Shown here: piece after piece, positions 31,858 through 41,024 of the stretch | Position numbering within the stretch: the first letter of the stretch is position 1 | Layout: every line of letters begins with the position of its first letter | DNA from: an uncultured Lachnospiraceae bacterium | GTDB taxonomy: Bacteria; Bacillota; Clostridia; Lachnospirales; Lachnospiraceae | Direction: 5' to 3' | Assembly (NCBI GenBank): GCA_900316855.1 | Contig: ONEK01000023.1 | Span: forward strand, 1-53,334 | DNA length: 53,334 nucleotides | Notes under the pieces: generated by a model | Seen by the model: the letters and a program-made list of their open reading frames with translations, nothing else | The model's database searches: none | Told to the model about the DNA's origin: nothing | Translations under genes and position numbers: made by a program

Positions 31858-32238
31858 TCACCTCCGGGCGGCAGCTTTTCTAATATTCACGGGGAGCGGG
31901 AAATAGATGCCGCTTCCCGTAAGGACATGGATCAGCCGCGTGATGCAGCCCGCGATCTCCCTCTCGCTGGCGCAGCGCACGGACATCGTCTGGTGATCGA
32001 GACGGACCCCCTCGCTCGCAGTGATTTCGCGCAGATGGAGCTTGCCGGGAGCACCGATGCCGCACAGAGCCTCGCCGTCATCGGATACCACAAAAGCGCC
32101 CTCCGCGCAGTCGATATACAACATCAGAGGCTCTCCGTCGGCACGGACAAACGGCAGGTCCCGGACGATAAAGGAATCGCCGGACAGGCTCTCTGCCGTG
32201 TAGGGACCAAACTGTCGGATCGTATATTCCGCCGTCAT
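31858..32238 (-). CDS. DUF1828-like protein
   Basis: A 126-residue protein from ATG 32238, which has AGGAGGTA just upstream. YIDCAEGAFVVSDDGEALCGIG resembles the SDDG strand of DUF1828 proteins, and the later GVRLDHQTMSVRCAS and CITRLIHVLTGSGIYF fit the same layout. DUF1828 members occur in phages and genomes, some thought to be antitoxin-like or anti-restriction; the function is not established, and no partner gene is visible here. Own promoter and terminator, so monocistronic. Confidence 0.65.
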   Translation of the reverse strand: MTAEYTIRQFGPYTAESLSGDSFIVRDLPFVRADGEPLMLYIDCAEGAFVVSDDGEALCGIGAPGKLHLREITASEGVRLDHQTMSVRCASEREIAGCITRLIHVLTGSGIYFPLPVNIRKAAARR

Positions 32239-32365
32239 GAGTACCTCCTGATGCCGTTCATTCTCCGGCATCCGCACGATGGAAACCGTGCGTTCCTTCA
32301 GTCACGATGCTGCAGCGTCATGATTTGTGAGAAAAGACACCTGCCGCATCTCTTAAGACACTCAC

Positions 32366-32394
32366 ATTATAGCATTTATTTACAAATATGACAG
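32366..32394 (-). promoter_or_regulatory. Promoter of the DUF1828-like gene
   Basis: On the minus strand CTGTCA (32394-32389) and a perfect TATAAT (32371-32366) are 17 bases apart. The leader would be about 120 bases. The remainder of 32395-32487 is AT-rich with no gene. Confidence 0.6.
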
Positions 32395-32487
32395 CGGAAT
32401 ATGATGATTTCAGGACAAAATTTTATTTTTGTACCGCAATGCCCTGCTGTTCATTGTGCATTTCGCACATTTATCGGAATATTGCAG

Positions 32488-34305
32488 TCAATTTGACCGG
32501 GCAAGGTCCGCGGCCATTTCAGCGAACTGCCGTGAATACAGCTCATGGTAGTAACCTCCCTTTTTCATCAGCTCCTTGTGGGTTCCGCGCTCTGTGATCT
32601 TCCCGTCCTTCACCGCCAGGATGAGATCCGCGCCGACTATGGTGGACAGGCGGTGCGCTACAACAAAGCTGGTGCGGCCGGATATCACGGCATGGATTGC
32701 CGTCTGGATCCTGTGCTCGGTCACAAGGTCGATGGAGGACGTCGCTTCGTCGAGAACCAGGATCTTCGGGTCTGCAAGAAGTGCCCTTGCGAACGACAGC
32801 AGCTGCTTTTCGCCGGTTGAGAGGAGGTCTCCGCCCTCCCCGACCTCGGAATCGAGTCCGTGTTCCATCCGCCGGACAACGTCTCCTGCCGCAACCAGCG
32901 TCAATGCGTTCCAGATCTCGTCATCCGTTGCGTCCGGCTTTCCATAGCGAAGATTATCCCGGACAGATCCCGAAAAGAGGTGCGGCGTCTGCAGGACATA
33001 GCCGATATTGCTGTGAAGCCACAGCTGGGAGCGTTCCCTGGCATCCCTCCCGTCAATGAGGACCTGACCCTTCGTCGGCTCATAGAAGCGGCAGACGAGG
33101 TTGACGAGCGTGGACTTGCCGGCACCGGTCTCTCCGACGATCGCAACGTTCGTCCCCTGCGGTACCTTCAGATTGAAATTCTGCAGCACCATTTCCTCTC
33201 CGTCAGGGTACCGGAAATCCACGTTCCTGAATTCCACGTCGCCGAAAAGCGGCTCCCAGTTTTCCTTCTTCGGATGGAAGGTGTCTCCGTATTTCGCGAT
33301 GACCTCCGGCGTGTCCGCGACAAGCGGCTTTTCGTCCATCAGTTTTGAGAAGCGCTCGATATTGACCTGAATCCCGATGAGGTGCGCAATGGTGACTACG
33401 ATCTGCTGGATGGGATCGATCATCGACAGCGCGTAGCTCATGAAGACGGACAGCGTTCCGATCTGCAGAATCCCGGCCCTTGTGAGCCCGCTGCCCTTCC
33501 ACAGGACGACGGAGAGCGCGGCGGAACCCATGAGCGTCACGAGGCTGATGAACAGGGCGTTCAGATGGCCAGAGCGGACGCTGATCCTGCGCATCTGTTC
33601 CGAATCCTTCCGGAAGTCAGCATCCATCCTGTCCTCCACAACCAGTGTCTTGATGCTGCGGGCACCGGTGATTCCCTCGTTGAAATTGCCGGTGATCCGG
33701 GAATTGACCTCGCGGATCCGGCGGTTTACCGTGACGAGCTTTTCCTGAAACAGCCAGATCAGCACGAAGTCGACGGGGATCAGGAGGACAAGATACAGAG
33801 CAAGGCGCGGATGAATGGCAAACATCAGGATCATCATGATGACAAGGTAGGAGCCGCTCCAGACAAGATCCATCAGCCGCCAGGAGGTCATTTCACCGAT
33901 CTTGCCCGTGTCGCTCATGACCCTTGAATGAAGGTAGCCGACACTGTTCTGGTTGAAATAGGAAAACGAGAGCTCCTGAATATGGCCGAAGGCGGCGTTC
34001 CGAAGATCCCGGTCGACGTTCATCTCGATCCTGCCGCTGAAATAGGTGCTGGTGAAATTCGTGAAGGCCTGGAACGAGAGGACCAGAATATACAGGGCAA
34101 TGAATGCCGGCATCGTATCGAGTGTCCCGAGTGCAATGAAATGATCCAGGGCGTAGCGGCTGAAAAGCGGATAGACGGCATCCGCCAGTGAAACGAGAAC
34201 CCCGCACATGATCATGAGCAGGATGATGCGCCGGTATTTTTTTGCGTAGGAATAGATTTTCGGCAGTCCGAACAAAGGATACCGTACGGCGCTGTTGTCT
34301 TCCAT
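32488..34305 (-). CDS. ABC exporter half-transporter, catalytic-site subunit (heterodimer partner B)
   Basis: A 605-residue type IV ABC exporter: six membrane segments (about 20-310) and a nucleotide-binding domain. Walker A is GETGAGKST, Walker B ILVLDEATSSID with the catalytic Glu, and the switch His lies in VVAHRLST. Its signature reads LSTGE rather than LSGGQ. With the partner gene upstream this gives one consensus and one degenerate ATP site, as in LmrCD, BmrCD and TM287/288 drug or lipid exporters. The start at 34305 follows a TGAGG; the frame extends to 34461 inside the partner gene and is rejected. It begins seven bases after the partner's stop. Confidence 0.92.
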   Translation of the reverse strand: MEDNSAVRYPLFGLPKIYSYAKKYRRIILLMIMCGVLVSLADAVYPLFSRYALDHFIALGTLDTMPAFIALYILVLSFQAFTNFTSTYFSGRIEMNVDRDLRNAAFGHIQELSFSYFNQNSVGYLHSRVMSDTGKIGEMTSWRLMDLVWSGSYLVIMMILMFAIHPRLALYLVLLIPVDFVLIWLFQEKLVTVNRRIREVNSRITGNFNEGITGARSIKTLVVEDRMDADFRKDSEQMRRISVRSGHLNALFISLVTLMGSAALSVVLWKGSGLTRAGILQIGTLSVFMSYALSMIDPIQQIVVTIAHLIGIQVNIERFSKLMDEKPLVADTPEVIAKYGDTFHPKKENWEPLFGDVEFRNVDFRYPDGEEMVLQNFNLKVPQGTNVAIVGETGAGKSTLVNLVCRFYEPTKGQVLIDGRDARERSQLWLHSNIGYVLQTPHLFSGSVRDNLRYGKPDATDDEIWNALTLVAAGDVVRRMEHGLDSEVGEGGDLLSTGEKQLLSFARALLADPKILVLDEATSSIDLVTEHRIQTAIHAVISGRTSFVVAHRLSTIVGADLILAVKDGKITERGTHKELMKKGGYYHELYSRQFAEMAADLARSN

Positions 34306-34312
34306 AAAAGCC

Positions 34313-36169
34313 TCACATCTCCTGCGGCAGCAGGCTTTCCGTGCCCTGCATCTGCAGGGAGTAGATTTTCCGGTAAAGAGGGCTCCTGTCAAGGAGCTCC
34401 GCATGCGTTCCCTGCGCCGAAACGCGCCCGTTCTCGACAACGAGAATGCTGTCCGCGTCAAGGAGCGTGCTGATCCGGTGCGAGATCAGGATGACGGTGC
34501 TGCCTGACGTTCCGGCGCGGAGTGCCTTTCGTATTCGCGCGTCCGTTTCGGCATCCACGGCGGACAGGGAATCATCGAAGATCATGATTTCCGGCGTACG
34601 AATCAGCATCTGCGCGATGGCGGTTCTCTGCTTCTGACCGCCGGAGAGTGTGACACCGCGTTCGCCGACGAAGGTGTCGTAGCCCTTTGCAAAACGGGAC
34701 ACCGCTTTATCGAGGCTCGCGATGCGTGCAGCCCTCCTGACCTCCCGCATGCTGACGCTTTTCTGTGTGATGGCGATATTCTCCGACAGGGTTCGTGAGA
34801 ACAGGTAAGGCTCCTGCAGCACCATGCCGATGTGACTTCGCAGGTAAGGGAGGCTGATGGTCCGGAGGTCACAGTCTCCGATGAGGATCCTTCCCCCGTC
34901 GTTTTCGGGATCATACAGCCGGTCCAGGAGGTGCATCAGGGTTGACTTGCCGCTTCCTGTCCCGCCGAGGATTCCGAAGACCGAACCGCCCGGTATGCGG
35001 AAGGAGACATCATGGAGTGCTTCCCCGGAGGCACTGTCATACTTAAAGCTTACGTGATCGAAAACAATATCCCGGTCCATCGGAGGCCTTGCCGCATCCG
35101 GGGAATCGGCTTCTTCCTCCGCGTTCATGATCACGCGCAGCCGGTCAACCGAGATTCCCGCCTTGGACATTTCCGCGATGGTTCTGCCCAGCTCCCGGAC
35201 AGGCCATGTGAGGAGCTCGTTGTAGGAGAGGAAGGCAATGAGATCGCCGGCGGTGATCTGCCCTCTGACAGCGAGGACGGAGCCGGACACGAGGATCACG
35301 AGCGTCTGGAGGTAGGTCGCGACATCACCGCTCGACCAGAACAGGGCAAGTGTCCGGATGAGGTGAATCCAGTAGCCGGTATAGTAGCTGTTCTGTGCTT
35401 CAAAGCGCTCCCGTTCCTGTGCTTCCCTGCCGAATGCCCGGACGACGCGGACGCCGGTCAGATTCTCCTGCGCGATCGTGGAGAGCCTGCCTTCCTCCTC
35501 ATCCGCTTTTGCAAAAGCGGAGGCGATGCGGCTGTGGAAGTAGAGACTGTACAGAATGATTACGGGCAGGAACACCGCTGCCGCCGCCGCAAGCTTCACG
35601 TTGATCCGGAACATGAAAACAAGCGAGAGTGTCATGAGTATGACCGTGCGGAGCAGGGAAGACAGCTGATCGGACAGGAAGGTCTTCACGGTATCCACAT
35701 CGCTTGTGCACCTCTGGATGATATCGCCTGTGGCATGACTGCCGTGCCAGGCCCAGGGAAGCCGCAGGATGTGGCTGAACAGGCTGTCGCGCATGGTCTT
35801 GACGAGCGTTTCGGCGCCTCTGGTGTTGAAGTACTCGAAGCAGAAGCGGAACAGCGCCCGGATGAGGGCGATCGCGAGAACAAGGACGGCGATTGCGGCA
35901 GGGTGCCTGCGCAGACCTTCGATGCCTCCCGCAAGACGTACAAAGGGGTTCAGCCAGAACGGGATTTTCGTGCTGTCAGTGCCGATCACGGCATCGACCA
36001 TGAATCCGATGATGCGCGGGTTCACAAGATCCAGCAGGGAAACCATGCACGCACTGAGTACGGATATGGCAAAATACCGCACGGAGCCGTGCAGGAAGTG
36101 CACGACAAGGCTCATGCGGGACGGGAAGCGCATTCCTTTATACGTTTTTTCAGATGATTCCCGGGACAT
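34313..36169 (-). CDS. ABC exporter half-transporter, degenerate-site subunit (heterodimer partner A)
   Basis: A 618-residue half-exporter. Six membrane segments are followed by a nucleotide-binding domain with Walker A GGTGSGKST, signature LSGGQKQR and switch His ISHRIST. Walker B reads EIMIFDDSLSAVD: the catalytic Glu is replaced by Asp, marking the degenerate site of a heterodimeric exporter. Its intact LSGGQ would complete the active site with the partner's Walker motifs. GGAAGG precedes ATG 36169, and TATTAT at about 36192-36197 on this strand could be the -10. The substrate is unknown (drug, lipid or peptide). Confidence 0.92.
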   Translation of the reverse strand: MSRESSEKTYKGMRFPSRMSLVVHFLHGSVRYFAISVLSACMVSLLDLVNPRIIGFMVDAVIGTDSTKIPFWLNPFVRLAGGIEGLRRHPAAIAVLVLAIALIRALFRFCFEYFNTRGAETLVKTMRDSLFSHILRLPWAWHGSHATGDIIQRCTSDVDTVKTFLSDQLSSLLRTVILMTLSLVFMFRINVKLAAAAAVFLPVIILYSLYFHSRIASAFAKADEEEGRLSTIAQENLTGVRVVRAFGREAQERERFEAQNSYYTGYWIHLIRTLALFWSSGDVATYLQTLVILVSGSVLAVRGQITAGDLIAFLSYNELLTWPVRELGRTIAEMSKAGISVDRLRVIMNAEEEADSPDAARPPMDRDIVFDHVSFKYDSASGEALHDVSFRIPGGSVFGILGGTGSGKSTLMHLLDRLYDPENDGGRILIGDCDLRTISLPYLRSHIGMVLQEPYLFSRTLSENIAITQKSVSMREVRRAARIASLDKAVSRFAKGYDTFVGERGVTLSGGQKQRTAIAQMLIRTPEIMIFDDSLSAVDAETDARIRKALRAGTSGSTVILISHRISTLLDADSILVVENGRVSAQGTHAELLDRSPLYRKIYSLQMQGTESLLPQEM

Positions 36170-36375
36170 AGACTGAAACCTTCCGCTTATCGGTATAATA
36201 CCAGTACGGCCATGCTGCCAGGACACGGAGGCCGGCAGCCGGGCAGCGATCATTTTCTCATTCTCAGCGAAAGCGCGCAAGAGTGATCAGCGGACAGTCA
36301 TACACTTACGCGGGATGATTCGGGCACCGGCAGTGACTGCCTGCGAAAACCCTGTGTCTTCTGTCCGGATCGGGG

Positions 36376-36381
36376 TATACT
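36376..36381 (+). promoter_or_regulatory. Candidate -10 (TATACT) for sbcDC
   Basis: GGGGTATACT lies 33 bases before the sbcD ATG, the same distance as TATACT before the FecB-type gene. The -35 is weak. The rest of 36170-36413 shows the divergent starts only. Confidence 0.45.
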
Positions 36382-36413
36382 GGAAGGGATAGATGCCGGG
36401 GGAGGTGTTGTCC

Positions 36414-37571
36414 ATGAAATTTCTGCATATCGGAGATCTGCATCTTGGCAAATCCATGAACGGGTATTCCCTGGAGGATGACCAGAAGGCGGTTCTGGAA
36501 CAGATCACTGCGCTCGCGGAGGATGAGAAGGCGGATGCGGTCCTGATCGCGGGTGATATTTATGATATGGCGGTTCCGCCGGAATGGGCAGTCTCGCTCC
36601 TCGACGCGTTCCTGACAGGGCTTTCTGACGCCGGCATCAGGGTTCTTGCGATCAGCGGAAATCATGACTCGGATGAGCGGCTGCAGTTCGGCAGTCACCT
36701 GTTCGCGGGAAGGGGTGTTCATATCGCGGCACGGTTTGAGGGGAAGCCCTTAATGGTCACCCTTGAGGATGCATACGGACCCGTGAACTTTTATCTCATG
36801 CCGTTTCTCAAGGCGTCGCAGGTGCGGCACTTCTACCCGGAGGAGGAGATCGCGGACTATGATGCCGCGGTCCGGACGGTCCTGTCCCATGCGGGGATGG
36901 ATCCGGAGGCCCGCAACGTCATTGCGGCGCATCAGTTTGTGGCAGGGGACTGCGGTGACGCACAGCTGTCCGGTTCCGAGGGCCCTGCGGCGCAGCATGT
37001 CGGACTTGTGGAAAAGATCAGCGTACACAGCTTTGACGCGTTTGACTACGCGGCGCTCGGGCACATCCACCGGCCGCAGAAAATGGGCAGGGAAACCGTC
37101 CGCTACTGCGGCTCGCCCTTAAAGTACCACGTGGATGAAGCCGGCCAGGTGAAATCCGTCCCCGTCGTTACGCTGAGGGAAAAGGCAGATGTATCCGTGG
37201 AGCTGCATCCGCTGAAGCCGCTGCGCGACCTGCGGCTTCTCAGGGGACCGATGAAGGAGCTCCTGAAGGCGGAAAATGTCACGGATTCCGATGACTTTGT
37301 CGACGTTTATCTGACGGACGAGAACCCGGGAGTGGATCTCATGGCGGCGTTCCGCGCAGTTTACCCCAACACGCTCCGCGTCCGGGTCGGTTCCGCCGTG
37401 GAGCGCGCAGGGCTCCTTCCGGAGGAGGAAATACACGTGCGGAAGCGCTCGTTCGGGGAGCTTGTGTCGGATTTTTACGGGGAGACCTACGGCGTACCGA
37501 TCTCACCGGAGGAGCTGCAGATCCTCAGGAAGGCTGCGGCGGAGGAGGGCCTGATTCATGAAGCCGGTTAA
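36414..37571 (+). CDS. sbcD: Exonuclease SbcD (Mre11-like nuclease subunit)
   Basis: A 385-residue metallophosphoesterase that forms the SbcCD complex, which opens and degrades hairpin or protein-blocked DNA ends. Motifs: MKFLHIGDLHLG, VLIAGDIYD, ISGNHDS, IAAHQFV, and ALGHIHRPQ, the five metal-binding blocks of Mre11/SbcD. GGGGAGG eight bases before ATG 36414 fixes the start, rather than 36393. It overlaps sbcC by 14 bases. Cytosolic; the complex is relevant to the many palindromes in this DNA. Confidence 0.95.
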   Translation: MKFLHIGDLHLGKSMNGYSLEDDQKAVLEQITALAEDEKADAVLIAGDIYDMAVPPEWAVSLLDAFLTGLSDAGIRVLAISGNHDSDERLQFGSHLFAGRGVHIAARFEGKPLMVTLEDAYGPVNFYLMPFLKASQVRHFYPEEEIADYDAAVRTVLSHAGMDPEARNVIAAHQFVAGDCGDAQLSGSEGPAAQHVGLVEKISVHSFDAFDYAALGHIHRPQKMGRETVRYCGSPLKYHVDEAGQVKSVPVVTLREKADVSVELHPLKPLRDLRLLRGPMKELLKAENVTDSDDFVDVYLTDENPGVDLMAAFRAVYPNTLRVRVGSAVERAGLLPEEEIHVRKRSFGELVSDFYGETYGVPISPEELQILRKAAAEEGLIHEAG

Positions 37572-40500
37572 GCTTACCATCAGCGCGTTCGGCCCCTACG
37601 CAGGGAAGATGCCGACTATTGATTTTTCTGTCTTCGAGGAGCAGGGACTCTTTCTCATCAGCGGGGAGACGGGATCGGGCAAGACAACCCTGTTCGATGC
37701 CGTCTGCTTTGCTCTGTACGGGCAGACGAGCGGAAGGTACCGGGAGGAGAAGTATCTCAGGAGCGAATATGCTTCACCCGGTACCGAATCGTTTGTTGAG
37801 CTGGTCTTCACGCATCAGGGCCATACCTATACCGTCCGGAGAACACCGCCGTATGAGCGGCCGAAGCTTCGGAAAACCGGAAAGGGGAGCGATACCGTGC
37901 AGGTTCCCGAAAAGGCCGTGCTCACGCGGGACGATGAGCTGCCGGTTGAGGGCCAAAAGCAGGTCGATGAGCAGATCGCAAGCCTCCTGAACCTCGATTT
38001 CAACCAGTTCAAGCAGGTTGCCATGATTGCCCAGGGGGAATTCTGGGCCCTCCTGAATGCGTCCACGGACGACAGGACCCGGATCCTCCGCAACATTTTC
38101 CTGACAGGCAATTACAAGAATCTATCCGACCGGCTTGCCGGCTGGTGGAAGGACAGCCGCGGGAAGAGGGAGGAATGCGCAAGGAGCATTCTCCAGTATC
38201 TGGATGGCGTCAAGCTTGCGCAGACAGCGCCGGAATACCCGGAGCTCGAGAGCCTGCGAAGCAGCTTCGGGGATGTGAAATCCCTCTGGAGCACGGAGAC
38301 CGCCGAGACGTTTCTCACAGCCCTGACAGCCGGGGAGGAGGAGAGCCTTCGGCAGAAGCGGGAACAGACAGCCTCCGCGGAGAAGGACCTGAGGAAGCTG
38401 CAGGAGGAGAAGACTAAGGCGGACGCTCTTTCGGAGCAGTTTCAAAAGCTTCGTGAGCTCGAAAAGAGGGAACAGGAGCTTCAGGCCAAAGCGCCCGCAA
38501 TGCAGGAGAGCCGTGACCTCCTTGAAAGGCAGAAAACGGCGGTAAGACAGATTCATCCCGTGTATGCGGAGCTTGCCGCGCAGAGGGAGAAGGCGGCGAA
38601 CAGCAGCGCGAGGGCGAAGGCGGCACAGGCAGCACTTGAAAAGGCCGATGCATCCCTGACCGCGGCACAGAAAACCAGAAAGGCCGCAGATGCCCGCTCC
38701 GATGAGGGAAAGCAGTATGCGAGGGAGGCACAGGCCATCCTTGCGGAGCAGGAGCAGTACCGCAAAAGAGACGAGGCTTCCGCAGCCTTTACCAGGGAGC
38801 AGAACCTGGCGGAGGGTCTGCAGAAAGAGGCGGACGACTGCAGGCAGGCACTGGAGAAAGCCAATGAACGCATCCGGCAGCTGGACGGGGAGCAGAAGGA
38901 GCTCGCCGACAGTATACCTCTTGCGCTGACAGCAGCCCGGCGGGTCGAAATCCTGTCCGGGCTCGACCGTGACGCGGGGGAAGTCTCCCGCAGGGTGAAG
39001 GAGCTGTCGGCGCTGCAGGCCGCGGCTGAACAAAAGCGGCAGGAATACCAGAAGGCCTATGATCAGTACCGGGCCCAGACGGAAACCCGGATGGATTATG
39101 AGAACCGCCTCGGAAGGGAGCGCGCCGGGTTCCTCGCAAGGGACCTGAAGGAAGGCTCCCCCTGCCCTGTCTGCGGCTCCGTTCATCATCCGAAGCCTGC
39201 TGAGGTCAGGGATGAAACGCTGTCGGAGGAAACACTGAAGCAATACCGCGAAAGGGAGCAGGATCTGGATCAGCAGCAGCAGGAAAGATCCCGCGAGGCA
39301 GACCGTGCGAACCTGCAGGCAGGCACGCAGAAGAAGGACTGTGCACAGTCTCTGGCCAGAATCCGTCAGCAGTGGTATGAGGCCGAAGGAGGGCAGGAGG
39401 GAGCTGCTGCGGCGGCAGAATCTGCAGCCGCCCTTCCGGAGGAACCCGGTGCAATGCAGGAAGAAGCGGCATCCCTTCTTGCGTCTGTACAAGCCCTGCT
39501 GTCATCAGCGAAGGAGGAACAGCGGAGGCAGGAACAGCGCAAGAGCCGCTGCGGGGAGGCAGCCCAAAAGGCGCTGCAGCTCAGGGAATCCATCCCGGGG
39601 CTCGAAGCGGGCAGGCAGGAAGCGGAGGAGAAGCTCCAGGAATGCAGGCAGCGCCTTGCGGGAGCACAGCAGGTGCTGGAAGCTCTGAAGGATCTCAGGT
39701 TTCCGGACTGGCAAAACGCCTTCAGGAAGGCTGGGGAGCTGCAGAACAGGGCCGCGGAAATCGAAAAGGCTATGAACGCGGCCAAGGAGCAGGAAGCGGA
39801 CGCTGCCGGCCGCAAGGCCGCCGCAGAAGCTTCCCTCCGGACGCTGCAGGAGGCAGCAGGGAGCGAGAAGGAGACTCTTGCGGCGAAAGACAGGCAGTTC
39901 CATGACCTTCTCACAGGACTGTCCATGGATGAGGAGGACTTCCGCCTGCTGGATGTCGGCGAGGATGCTATTGCTGCGCGGGAGCAGCAGATTCACCAGT
40001 ACGAAAGCGACGCCGCGCTGAACCGGAAACTCCTGCAGGATACCCGGGAGTCGACGAAGGGCAGGCCGGAGCCTGATCCGGAGGCCCTCTCCATGAGGCT
40101 GAAGCAGCAGGAGGACCGGACGCATCGGCTGCAGCAGGAGAGCAGTGAGACTGAAATGGAATGGAAATCCAACTGCGAGTCGCTGGAGAATATCAAAAGG
40201 CGCGGGAAGGATTACGAGCTGCTCCGGACGGAGGAAGCCCGGTACGGGAAGCTGTACCGGCTCGTCTCCGGGCAGGACAGCAAGGTGAGCCTCGAGCAGT
40301 ATGTACAGGCAGCAGGCTTTGACAGCATCCTCGATGCCGCCAATGCACGGCTGTTCCCCATGAGCGGCGACCGGTTCCGTCTCATCCGCAAGGAGCAGAG
40401 CTCCGCAAAGTCCAAGGAATCTCTCGACCTGGAGGTCATGGACTACTATACCGGGAAGACGAGACCGGTCGGAAACCTCTCCGGCGGCGAGAGCTTTAAG

Positions 40501-40845
40501 GCGTCGCTGTGCCTGGCACTCGGCCTTTCGGACACGATTTCACGCAGCATGGGCGGTGTGCAGATGGACGCCCTGTTTGTCGATGAGGGCTTCGGGACGC
40601 TTGACCGGTCCTCCATGGACGAAACCATGAAAATTTTGATGGATCTTACCGGAAAGGGGAAGCTGATCGGCATCATCAGCCACCGGGAGGAGCTCATCAA
40701 TGAGATCCCGCAGCAGATCCGCGTCAGCAGGACAAGGGAGGGCAGCACCTACGAAATTGTGACCGATTCGGAAGCTTACCCTTTTATGCCTGCGTCAGCA
40801 GGCATTCATCGCGGGAAATCCGCGAAGGCGGTTTCACGCGTATGA
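37558..40845 (+). CDS. sbcC: Exonuclease SbcC (Rad50-like ATPase), repeat-derived C-terminus
   Basis: A 1095-residue SMC-like ATPase. Walker A GETGSGKTT lies at about 36-44. Long Glu/Ala/Gln-rich coiled coils flank a zinc hook CPVC at 536-539, where two molecules join. The C-terminal head has signature LSGGESF and Walker B LFVDEGFGTLD (Asp-Glu about 1009-1010). GGAGGAGGG precedes ATG 37558, inside the end of sbcD. The last 19 codons, from Met1077 in YPFMPASAG to the TGA at 40843, are encoded by a REP-A repeat copy (40785-40874). The family's conserved head ends near TYEIVTD, so the tail is an acquired extension. Confidence 0.95.
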   Translation: MKPVKLTISAFGPYAGKMPTIDFSVFEEQGLFLISGETGSGKTTLFDAVCFALYGQTSGRYREEKYLRSEYASPGTESFVELVFTHQGHTYTVRRTPPYERPKLRKTGKGSDTVQVPEKAVLTRDDELPVEGQKQVDEQIASLLNLDFNQFKQVAMIAQGEFWALLNASTDDRTRILRNIFLTGNYKNLSDRLAGWWKDSRGKREECARSILQYLDGVKLAQTAPEYPELESLRSSFGDVKSLWSTETAETFLTALTAGEEESLRQKREQTASAEKDLRKLQEEKTKADALSEQFQKLRELEKREQELQAKAPAMQESRDLLERQKTAVRQIHPVYAELAAQREKAANSSARAKAAQAALEKADASLTAAQKTRKAADARSDEGKQYAREAQAILAEQEQYRKRDEASAAFTREQNLAEGLQKEADDCRQALEKANERIRQLDGEQKELADSIPLALTAARRVEILSGLDRDAGEVSRRVKELSALQAAAEQKRQEYQKAYDQYRAQTETRMDYENRLGRERAGFLARDLKEGSPCPVCGSVHHPKPAEVRDETLSEETLKQYREREQDLDQQQQERSREADRANLQAGTQKKDCAQSLARIRQQWYEAEGGQEGAAAAAESAAALPEEPGAMQEEAASLLASVQALLSSAKEEQRRQEQRKSRCGEAAQKALQLRESIPGLEAGRQEAEEKLQECRQRLAGAQQVLEALKDLRFPDWQNAFRKAGELQNRAAEIEKAMNAAKEQEADAAGRKAAAEASLRTLQEAAGSEKETLAAKDRQFHDLLTGLSMDEEDFRLLDVGEDAIAAREQQIHQYESDAALNRKLLQDTRESTKGRPEPDPEALSMRLKQQEDRTHRLQQESSETEMEWKSNCESLENIKRRGKDYELLRTEEARYGKLYRLVSGQDSKVSLEQYVQAAGFDSILDAANARLFPMSGDRFRLIRKEQSSAKSKESLDLEVMDYYTGKTRPVGNLSGGESFKASLCLALGLSDTISRSMGGVQMDALFVDEGFGTLDRSSMDETMKILMDLTGKGKLIGIISHREELINEIPQQIRVSRTREGSTYEIVTDSEAYPFMPASAGIHRGKSAKAVSRV

Positions 40846-40874
40846 TCACAGGTCGGATGCCGCAGGCACCGACC
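40785..40874 (+). repeat. REP-A hairpin repeat, copy 3, overlapping the sbcC stop
   Basis: Stems: ATGCCTGC-gtca-GCAGGCAT; TCCGC-gaa-GGCGG extended by AAA/TTT; and GGTCGG/CCGACC enclosing TGCC-gca-GGCA (40851-40874). The sbcC reading frame runs through the first two stems and ends in the TATGATCAC part of the repeat. Confidence 0.8.
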
Positions 40875-40881
40875 GGGTTTC

Positions 40882-40907
40882 GAATGATCCGCATCGGCGG
40901 ATCATTC
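40882..40907 (+). terminator. Hairpin between sbcC and dprA
   Basis: GAATGATCCGC (40882-40892) pairs perfectly with GCGGATCATTC (40897-40907) over a four-base loop. There is no T-run, so it may protect or process the message rather than end it. The gap continues to 41024 without further signals. Confidence 0.5.
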
Positions 40908-41024
40908 AAACTTCGTGATCACAATGGAACCGGCCAGAGGCCACTGCGCAGTGAAAACCCGCAGGCGAAGACAATGGGACAGGATCCCGGCAGGTGTAAT
41001 TACAGGGACAAAGGGGGAACAGGA

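Noticed and set aside
5398..40874. REP-A, B and C copies as a CRISPR or tandem array
   Set aside because: Copies are kilobases apart in gene gaps, without spacers or cas genes.
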